From Streptosporangiaceae bacterium (GTDB lineage: Bacteria > Actinomycetota > Actinomycetes > Streptosporangiales > Streptosporangiaceae), in the NCBI GenBank assembly GCA_025934635.1, contig JAICWX010000275.1, positions 1 through 11,238 of the forward strand: a stretch of 11,238 bases of DNA, read 5' to 3'. Below are positions 6,375-11,238 of the stretch, one piece after another. Position numbers and translations under genes: made by a program. The number at the start of each line of letters is the position of its first letter. Within the stretch, counting starts at the first letter, position 1. The notes beneath the pieces were generated by a model, which saw only the letters and a list, made by a program, of their open reading frames with translations, was not told the origin of the DNA and made no database searches.

Positions 6375-8282
6375 TCACTGGGCCCGGTCCATGCGGGCCA
6401 GTACGTCACGGGCTATGGCGATTTCCGCGGCTAGCTTCCCGGCCCGGCTCAGCGGCGAGCCGAACCCGACGTCTTCCGCACTGAGGTTCACCTCGGCGTT
6501 GCCCGACCACACGTTCAGGGACACGACGGGCGACCCTGACTGTGTCTGGTAGGCGGCCTCCGCCTGCTGCCCCAGGCCGCTCACCGCCTTGGCGCCGGTG
6601 AACGTGGAGCCGTCCCGGTTCCCGCGGTCGTACTGCACGTCGAACTGGAAATCGCCGTGCGCGCTGTCGGGGTCGGATTCGATCTTGATGAACAGGCTGA
6701 TGCTCACGCTGTCCGAACCCCAGGCGCACTGGCTCTCGCCGCTGACGATGGCCCCGCCTTCATCGGTCTTGCTGATCCCGTACCTGGCCAGGGTGGCCGT
6801 CCGGGCCAGCGCGCAGGCGTCCTTCGGCTTGACGTACCGCGGTCCTGACGGGTAGGCCGACGCCGCGGGCCGGGCCAGGGCGGCCAGCCCGTCGCGGGCC
6901 ATCGCGATGACACCGGTCAGGGGGGCCGAACGGTCCAGCAGTCGCAGTCCGGAGCCCTTGACGGTGTAGGAGTACTCCAGTTCGGCGTTACCGGACCAGA
7001 CATACAGGCTCACGCGGCCGGATGCGGGCTCGAGCTTGTACGAGGCCACCGCCGACTCGCCGAGGTCGGGGAGAAACTGTGCTCCGGTGACCGTGCTGCC
7101 GATGGCATTGGCGTTGGCGTCGAATCGCCGCTGGGCGTCCGCGGGGCCGGGTGCGAGCTGCAGGGTCAGCGATATGGAGGCGCTGTCCCCGACCCAGCTG
7201 CACTCGCTGCCTTGCGGCCCGCTGGCGGAACCGGCGCCAGGTATCGGCGCGAGGAAGGCGCCGGGAGCGTACCTGGCCGCCGTCGCCGCGCTGACCAGCC
7301 TGCAAGCGTCCCGGCGGCCGGCGTAGTGGTTTTCCCTGGTGACCCGGCCGGCCGACGGCGGCGGGGCGGATGAGGGGCGAGCCAGGGCGTCCAGGATGTC
7401 GGCGGCCATGGATCTCAGCGCGGCCCGCTGCGCCGCGTCTGGCGGCGAGGTCAGGAACGCGCCGGTAGCGGCGTCCGTCGTGTTCAGGGTGACACCGATG
7501 ATGGCGTTGCTGGACTGGACGATCAGGATGGCTCCGGGCTCGGTGGCATTCGGCGCGTCGACGAAGTTCGCGTCCGGTCGCGGGGCGACGAACAGCTCTT
7601 CCGCCTGATCGCCCAGGCCGGTGACGGGCTGCTTGCTGGCCGAGACTCGCGCGCACTGACAGCCGGCGTGGGCGAGAGCGGAGCGGTAGAAAAGCCGGGT
7701 GTCGGCCACCGCGGTTTTCGTGCCGAAGATGAGCGCCTGCGTCAGCAGCGTCCGGTTCGTGCCACCGGAACTGCTTGACCACTTGCACGTGGCGGATTTG
7801 ACCGGGCTAGCCGACAGGCTCGGGTCGGGACTTTCCGGGGTCCCGCTCGCGCCGGGCAGGTACCTCGCCAGATGGCCCGGGCTGACCATGCCGCACGTTT
7901 GCCCCGGCAGGCTGGTGTACCGCGGCGCCGGGGGACCGGACGGCGTCGTCGCGGCGATGATGCCCGTGACCAGCGCGCCCACCAGGACGACAGCCACCGC
8001 CGCGGTGACTAGAGGCCGGCGGCGGGCCCAGCGCGGTAGTACCCGCGCCAGGCGGCCTGGCGGCGCGGGCTGCCGCGCCGCAGGTCCCGTTGTCACGGGT
8101 TCCGGGGCTGCGGGCTCTTCTGGTGCGGGGGCCAGTGGTGCTACGGGTTGTTCAGGTGACAGGACAGTGCCAGATTCTGTTTCCGTGCCGGCGGATTCCG
8201 TGCTGGCGGGCTCAGTGCCGGCGGATTCCGGGCCGGCGGTGCCTCTGGATTCCGGCGTGCCCGTCTCCGGTCCGTCCGACAT
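6375..8282 (-). CDS. Single-pass membrane protein with three DUF3558-like repeats (long paralogue)
   Basis: This is a 635-residue protein of unknown function. Residues 1-80 are a Pro/Glu/Thr/Ser-rich tail with a decapeptide repeat. A basic patch (77-89) leads to one membrane helix (about 91-111), placing the remainder outside the cell. Three homologous repeats follow: about 128-303 (C130, C166-K-W, CxC at 208/210), 325-471 (C327, C361-S-W) and 488-631 (C490, C519-A-W). Each has a cysteine near its start, CxW in the middle, a GLG or DLG segment, and an A/IARD-LA end; repeats 2 and 3 carry VWSGNAE. The paired cysteines probably form one disulfide per repeat. It may act as an extracellular binding or sensing protein, but nothing shows the ligand. 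The gene lies 61 bp upstream of the short paralogue on the same strand. Confidence 0.85.
   Translation of the reverse strand: MSDGPETGTPESRGTAGPESAGTEPASTESAGTETESGTVLSPEQPVAPLAPAPEEPAAPEPVTTGPAARQPAPPGRLARVLPRWARRRPLVTAAVAVVLVGALVTGIIAATTPSGPPAPRYTSLPGQTCGMVSPGHLARYLPGASGTPESPDPSLSASPVKSATCKWSSSSGGTNRTLLTQALIFGTKTAVADTRLFYRSALAHAGCQCARVSASKQPVTGLGDQAEELFVAPRPDANFVDAPNATEPGAILIVQSSNAIIGVTLNTTDAATGAFLTSPPDAAQRAALRSMAADILDALARPSSAPPPSAGRVTRENHYAGRRDACRLVSAATAARYAPGAFLAPIPGAGSASGPQGSECSWVGDSASISLTLQLAPGPADAQRRFDANANAIGSTVTGAQFLPDLGESAVASYKLEPASGRVSLYVWSGNAELEYSYTVKGSGLRLLDRSAPLTGVIAMARDGLAALARPAASAYPSGPRYVKPKDACALARTATLARYGISKTDEGGAIVSGESQCAWGSDSVSISLFIKIESDPDSAHGDFQFDVQYDRGNRDGSTFTGAKAVSGLGQQAEAAYQTQSGSPVVSLNVWSGNAEVNLSAEDVGFGSPLSRAGKLAAEIAIARDVLARMDRAQ
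8185..8230. repeat. Two-copy 16 bp direct repeat encoding a decapeptide repeat
   Basis: GTGCCGGCGGATTCCG occurs at 8185-8200 and 8215-8230, 30 bp apart. It encodes the ESAGTE segments in the cytoplasmic tail of the long paralogue. Like the repeat in the short paralogue, it suggests in-frame expansion of a disordered region. Confidence 0.7.
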
Positions 8283-8326
8283 TGAGCATGCCCCTAACCC
8301 CCGCTGCCACCACGGCTAGCCGCCAT
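8278..8326 (-). repeat. Duplicated upstream/start region, copy of 6309-6356
   Basis: This is the matching copy upstream of the long paralogue. It differs from the other at only a few positions and by one extra G. Similarity fades beyond 8326, marking one limit of the duplicated unit. Confidence 0.75.
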
Positions 8327-8604
8327 GACCCCCGAACCGGTGAGAACCTATCCGGCCATGGTCTCTAACGCATCTCGGACTCGTGTCGGATCAGCGCTTT
8401 CGCCATATCTGCCCGTGGTGACATGGATTCTTTTCGACGCGCGATCCTGGACGCCGTGGGCGAACTCCCGGTCGTTTATCCATGCCCAATTGGCTGATCA
8501 TGGAAAGCGGCGCGGCGTATATGCCCGACGTCCGGTGATCATCCTGGCGCTCCCCGGTCGCCCTTTCCGCTCAGCGCCCCTCTGCCTCAGGCTCCCGGCA
8601 AGCG

Positions 8605-8659
8605 GCATCAATGCTCCATCGATGCCGTCCCAGCAGCATCAATGCTCCATCGATGCCGT
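8605..8659. repeat. Tandem 24 bp direct repeat with internal dyad, likely operator
   Basis: Two identical 24 bp copies lie at 8605-8628 and 8636-8659, 31 bp start to start, or about three helical turns. Each begins GCATCAATGCTC and ends ATCGATGCCGT. GCATC and GATGC are inverted within each copy, and in the first copy the arms extend to CGGCATC/GATGCCG (8603-8609 and 8621-8627). The pair ends 39 bp before the amidohydrolase ATG, a position suited to an activator or repressor site. A related element lies at 698-725. Confidence 0.65.
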
Positions 8660-8686
8660 TAACCGCGGCCGTCAATCGCGGGCTGA

Positions 8687-8692
8687 CACAAT
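8687..8692 (+). promoter_or_regulatory. Possible -10 box CACAAT, leaderless amidohydrolase
   Basis: CACAAT matches four of six bases of TATAAT and ends 6 nt before the ATG at 8699. The same hexamer at the same distance precedes the sufR GTG. The amidohydrolase has no Shine-Dalgarno sequence, which fits a leaderless transcript. No -35 is evident, so an activator at the tandem repeats may be needed. Confidence 0.35.
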
Positions 8693-8698
8693 GCCGGG

Positions 8699-9679
8699 AT
8701 GCGGACGATTGCGATCGAAGAGCATTTCTGGACGCCCGAGCTCGCCCCGCCCCCCGGCACGGGCCCGCTGGCCATGTGGGGCCCGGAGATCGGTGACCGG
8801 CTATGCGACCTCGGCCAGGCGCGGCTGGACAATATGGACGCCAGCGGGATCGACCTGCAGGTCATCTCGCACGTGGCGCCGGCCGCCCAGGGGCTGGCCG
8901 GAGCGGAGGGCGTTGCCCGGGCCCGGGAGGCCAACGACCGGCTCGCCGCGGCGGTGACGGCGCACCCGGGCCGGTTCGGCGGCTTCGCCACCCTGCCGAC
9001 CGCCGACCCGGTGGCCGCCGCCGACGAACTGGAGCGCGCTACCACGGAGCTCGGCCTGGCCGGCGCCATGGTCAACAGCACGCTCGGGCCCAACGGCGCC
9101 TTCCTCGACGAACCCCGGTTCGCTCCGCTCCTCGAGCGGTTCGAGCGGCTGGACGTGCCGCTCTACCTGCACCCCGCGGCACCGTCGGCCGCGCTGCACG
9201 AGGCGCTCTACCACGGGCTCCCGGCCGCCGTGGCGGGCCGGCTGGCCACCGGGGCCTGGGGCTGGCACGCCGAGGCCGGGCTGCACGTGCTGCGCATGAT
9301 CGCCACCGGCGTGTTCGACCGCTACCCGGGACTGCGGATGATCATCGGGCACTGCGGCGAGATGGTGCCGTTCATGCTGGACCGGATCGACGCCATGCTG
9401 GATCCGGCCCGGCTGGGGCCGCCCGGCCTGGCCCTGAAGCCGTCTGAGTACTTCCTGCGGAACATCTGGGTGACCACCAGCGGGCTGTTCAGCCTGCCCC
9501 CGGTGCTGTGCACCATCGCGGTGCTCGGGGTGGACCGGGTGCTGTTCAGCGTCGACTACCCGTTCGGCGGCAACCCGGCGGGCCGGGCCCTGCTCGACGC
9601 GCTCCCGCTGGCCCCGGCGGACAAGGCGAAGATCGCGGGCGGCAACGCCGAGCGGGTCCTGCGCCTGGAAGGGACCTGA
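8699..9679 (+). CDS. ACMSD/dihydroxybenzoate-decarboxylase-like amidohydrolase
   Basis: This is a 326-residue TIM-barrel metal-dependent hydrolase of the amidohydrolase_2 family. Relatives remove the carboxyl group from aromatic acids (gamma-resorcylate, 2,3-dihydroxybenzoate, aminocarboxymuconate semialdehyde). Visible motifs are the N-terminal metal pair E7-E-H9-F, the HPGRFGGFATLP segment (89-100), YLH158P, H190, IIGH218CGE and the metal aspartate in SVD286YPFGGN. The length is typical of the family. The start at 8699 is needed to keep the EEHF metal site, and the next in-frame Met comes after it. The cytosolic protein stands alone on its strand, 91 bp before sufR, with no aromatic-degradation genes in view. 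The exact substrate is undetermined. The gene probably responds to the regulator bound at the repeats upstream. Confidence 0.88.
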   Translation: MRTIAIEEHFWTPELAPPPGTGPLAMWGPEIGDRLCDLGQARLDNMDASGIDLQVISHVAPAAQGLAGAEGVARAREANDRLAAAVTAHPGRFGGFATLPTADPVAAADELERATTELGLAGAMVNSTLGPNGAFLDEPRFAPLLERFERLDVPLYLHPAAPSAALHEALYHGLPAAVAGRLATGAWGWHAEAGLHVLRMIATGVFDRYPGLRMIIGHCGEMVPFMLDRIDAMLDPARLGPPGLALKPSEYFLRNIWVTTSGLFSLPPVLCTIAVLGVDRVLFSVDYPFGGNPAGRALLDALPLAPADKAKIAGGNAERVLRLEGT

Positions 9680-9703
9680 CGGCCGTGTCGGCCTGCGGGC
9701 CGT
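9679..9703 (+). terminator. Weak hairpin after the amidohydrolase gene
   Basis: ACGGCC (9679-9684) and GGCCGT (9698-9703) can pair across a 13 nt loop, starting at the last base of the stop codon. There is no T-run, so at best it is a GC-type actinobacterial terminator. It is also very close to the sufR promoter. Confidence 0.25.
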
Positions 9704-9704
9704 G

Positions 9705-9777
9705 ATTTACGTCACGCTGGTGTTGCAAAAAAATTTGCATGGACCTCGCCATTTACGGCACAATGATGTTGTGAAAA
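9705..9777. promoter_or_regulatory. sufR promoter with two operator-like sites
   Basis: Two related sites, about 21 of 27 positions identical, start at 9705 and 9751. Both read ATTTACG-x-CAC, then TG-x-TGTTG, then an A-run. The right-hand site contains the perfect dyad CACAA-N5-TTGTG (9759-9773). It covers a possible -10 box CACAAT (9759-9764, with TTGCAT at 9735-9740 as -35, 18 bp spacing) and the GTG start. Shifted by one base it reads ACAAT-N5-TGTGA, close to the mycobacterial SufR site I recall (ACACT-N5-TGTGA). Between the two sites lies TGCAAA-N4-TTTGCA (9724-9739). The layout fits autorepression of the operon by SufR. Confidence 0.6.
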
Positions 9778-10562
9778 AGGTCGGAGCAGCGAGCGCCCCC
9801 GCCCGGGGGTCAGCTAGTGCTGTTCCGGCGGGTGCCGTCCCGGCCAGCAGTGCCCCGACCCGCGGGCAGGTCGCCCGGCTGATCCTCGAGCTCGGGCCGT
9901 CTACCGCGGCCACGCTCGGCGGCCGGCTCGGGCTCACGCCCGCCGCCATCCGCCGTCACCTGGACAACCTGCTGGCCGAGGGCCTCATCGAGACCAGGAC
10001 GGCCCGGGCCTACGCGAACCGCGGCCGGGGCCGCCCGGCCAAGGTCTTCGTCATCACCGACGCGGGCCGCAGCGCCTTCGAGCACGCCTACGACGACCTG
10101 GCCAGCAACGCGCTGCGGTTCCTGGCCGAGACGGCGGGCCCGGAGGCGATCGCCGAGTTCGCCCGCAGGCAGGTGTCCGACCTCGAGCGCCGGTACGCTC
10201 CCGCGGTCGCCCGGGGCGAGCTGGCCAGCCGGGTGCAGGCGCTGGCCGAGGCGCTGTCCGCCGACGGCTACGCCGCGTCCGCGGGCCCGGCGCCCGCCAT
10301 CGGACAGGGCGCCGGTGGCGAGCAGCTGTGCCAGCACCACTGCCCGGTCGCGCACGTGGCGGCCGAGTTCCCGCAGCTGTGCGAGGCCGAGACCGAGGCT
10401 TTCGGCAGGCTGCTGGGGACGCCGGTGCAGCGGCTCGCTACGATCGCGCACGGCGACGGCATCTGCACCACGCACGTCACCAGCGTCGGGAAGGCAACCC
10501 CCGCCGAGGCTGTTGCAGTACCCGTAACCAGTGAGACACCCCAGGGTCCGGAGGGCTCTTGA
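9771..10562 (+). CDS. sufR: SufR, iron-sulfur cluster-sensing repressor of the suf operon
   Basis: This is a 263-residue transcription factor. SufR carries an Fe-S cluster and represses suf genes when clusters are sufficient. Residues 32-78 form a winged helix-turn-helix ([21 protein letters not shown]), with wing [13 protein letters not shown] at 84-96. A helical middle follows. The C-terminal part holds C187-Q-H-H-C191, C204 and C232, the likely cluster ligands, in the spacing C-x3-C-x12-C-x27-C. Residues 4-30 are an Ala/Pro/Ser-rich extension without known function. I chose the GTG at 9771 because the upstream in-frame ATG at 9702 would place the promoter and operators inside the gene. The likely transcript begins at or near the GTG and is leaderless. 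The stop at 10560-10562 is followed by sufB after 1 nt. Confidence 0.92.
   Translation: MKKVGAASAPARGSASAVPAGAVPASSAPTRGQVARLILELGPSTAATLGGRLGLTPAAIRRHLDNLLAEGLIETRTARAYANRGRGRPAKVFVITDAGRSAFEHAYDDLASNALRFLAETAGPEAIAEFARRQVSDLERRYAPAVARGELASRVQALAEALSADGYAASAGPAPAIGQGAGGEQLCQHHCPVAHVAAEFPQLCEAETEAFGRLLGTPVQRLATIAHGDGICTTHVTSVGKATPAEAVAVPVTSETPQGPEGS
10550..10555 (+). promoter_or_regulatory. sufB ribosome binding site GGAGGG within the sufR end
   Basis: GGAGGG lies in the last codons of sufR and ends 8 nt before the sufB ATG at 10564. This supports translation coupling of the two genes and fixes the sufB start. Confidence 0.8.
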
Positions 10563-10563
10563 T

Positions 10564-11238
10564 ATGACAACCACCACGCAGGAGCAGCTTGAAGGGCTCG
10601 GCACGTACAAGTTCGGCTGGGCCGACTCGGACGTAGCAGGAGCCTCCGCGCGCCGCGGCCTGTCCGAAGAGGTGGTCCGTGACATCTCGGCGCGCAAGAA
10701 CGAGCCGGAGTGGATGCTCGACCTGCGGCTGCGGGGACTGAAGTACTTCGGCCGCAAGCCGATGCCGCACTGGGGCGCCGACCTGACCGGCATCGACTTC
10801 GGCAACATCAAGTACTTCGTCCGCTCCACCGAGAAGCAGGCGGCGAACTGGGACGAGCTGCCCGCCGACATCAAGAGCACCTACGACCGGCTCGGCATCC
10901 CCGAGGCGGAGAAGCAGCGCCTCATCGCCGGCGTCGCCGCCCAGTACGAGTCCGAGGTCGTCTACCACAAGATCAGGGAAGACCTCGAGGAGAAGGGCGT
11001 CATCTTCCTCGACACCGATACCGCGCTGAAGGAGCACCCGGACCTGTTCCGTGAGTACTTCGGCACGGTGATCCCGGTCGGCGACAACAAGTTCGCCTCG
11101 CTGAACTCCGCGGTGTGGTCCGGCGGCTCGTTCATCTACGTGCCGAAGAACGTCAAGGTGGAGATCCCGCTGCAGGCCTACTTCCGGATCAACACCGAGA
11201 ACATGGGCCAGTTCGAGCGGACCCTGATCATCGTCGAC
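10564..11238 (+). CDS. sufB: SufB, Fe-S cluster scaffold protein (3' end beyond window)
   Basis: SufB forms the SufBCD scaffold complex on which Fe-S clusters are built in the cytosol. The first 225 residues of about 470 are visible. They open with [19 protein letters not shown] and include [19 protein letters not shown] (about 44-62), HWGADL, the [13 protein letters not shown] segment, [17 protein letters not shown] and [20 protein letters not shown], all typical of SufB. The beta-helix core begins with [20 protein letters not shown]. There is no frameshift and no intein in the visible part; the insertion site of the mycobacterial SufB intein, as I recall it, lies just past the right edge. 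The start is secured by GGAGGG and by the 1 nt gap to sufR. sufD, sufC, sufS and sufU would be expected to follow. Confidence 0.97.
   Translation, partial: MTTTTQEQLEGLGTYKFGWADSDVAGASARRGLSEEVVRDISARKNEPEWMLDLRLRGLKYFGRKPMPHWGADLTGIDFGNIKYFVRSTEKQAANWDELPADIKSTYDRLGIPEAEKQRLIAGVAAQYESEVVYHKIREDLEEKGVIFLDTDTALKEHPDLFREYFGTVIPVGDNKFASLNSAVWSGGSFIYVPKNVKVEIPLQAYFRINTENMGQFERTLIIVD

Larger units (their letters stand above)
8283..8698. other. Gene-free divergent intergenic region
   Basis: This 416 bp region between the long paralogue and the amidohydrolase is locally less GC-rich than the genes around it, especially at 8395-8525. A frame open from 8325 runs into the amidohydrolase out of phase and looks non-coding. 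Identifiable contents are the duplicated start region (to 8326), the tandem 24 bp repeat (8605-8659) and a possible -10 box at 8687-8692. I see nothing definite in 8330-8600, which must include the promoter of the long paralogue. Confidence 0.55.

Noticed and set aside
8296..8326. Leader peptide of ten codons (MAASRGGSGG) before the long paralogue
   Set aside because: The equivalent frame in the short paralogue does not stop at the same place and no ribosome site precedes either, so the similarity is explained by the duplication.
8605..8659. Tandem repeats as a CRISPR array
   Set aside because: Only two copies with a 7 bp gap, which is far too short for a spacer, and no cas genes nearby.
8325..8957. 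A 210-codon plus-strand frame upstream of the amidohydrolase
   Set aside because: Its second half is antiphase to the well-supported amidohydrolase, and its first half resembles no protein family I know and lacks a ribosome site.
9724..9739. The A-run with its dyad as an intrinsic terminator of the amidohydrolase
   Set aside because: The A-run lies in the loop, not after the stem, and the stem is AT-rich and weak; a promoter/operator role for sufR fits better.
9702..9770. Upstream ATG start for sufR adding 23 residues
   Set aside because: It would place the AT-rich promoter, both operator-like sites and the -10 box inside the coding region; the extension has no family similarity.

Overview
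The window is very GC-rich, with G or C at most third codon positions, GTG starts and several likely leaderless genes. This points to a high-GC actinobacterium. The order of an ABC ATPase on the minus strand and a divergent sufR-sufB pair resembles the suf locus of mycobacteria and streptomycetes as I remember it, which supports that reading. I cannot name the genus.

Left edge (1-909): the N-terminal 195 codons of an ABC-2/DrrA-type ATP-binding protein run off the left end on the minus strand. A gene-free stretch of about 320 bp with three dyad-symmetric elements separates it from a small plus-strand TraR/DksA-like protein that has lost all four zinc-finger cysteines.

Middle (910-5228): two divergent genes follow, a membrane-anchored calcineurin-type metallophosphoesterase (minus) and a valyl-tRNA synthetase of the archaeal/rickettsial type (plus). 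They share a 135 bp region carrying a perfect CCGGTA/TACCGG palindrome. Two convergent gene ends in the window, 1257-1260 and 5225-5228, overlap in a single CTAG that supplies the TAG stop to both strands.

Paralogue block (5225-8282, minus): two related single-pass membrane proteins have P/E/T-rich cytoplasmic tails and extracytoplasmic repeats resembling DUF3558. The upstream one has three repeats. The downstream one has one and a half, after an apparent internal loss. The duplication includes about 45 bp upstream of the start codons.

Right part (8283-11238, plus): a 416 bp gene-free region carries a tandem 24 bp repeat, also related to an element upstream of the DksA-like gene. It leads into an ACMSD/dihydroxybenzoate-decarboxylase-like amidohydrolase. 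Then comes the iron-sulfur assembly operon, with the [Fe-S] repressor gene sufR followed after 1 nt by sufB, which runs off the right end. The sufR promoter carries two similar operator-like sites 46 bp apart and an AT-rich palindrome.

If the ABC and suf genes are ancestrally adjacent, the roughly 9 kb between them would be an accessory insertion. I found no RNA genes, CRISPR arrays, transposases, integrases or att sites. I do not see a clear novel defence or biosynthetic system. The most unusual items are the archaeal-type ValRS, the cysteine-less DksA-like protein, the shared GATGCCG-type repeats and the doubled sufR operator.
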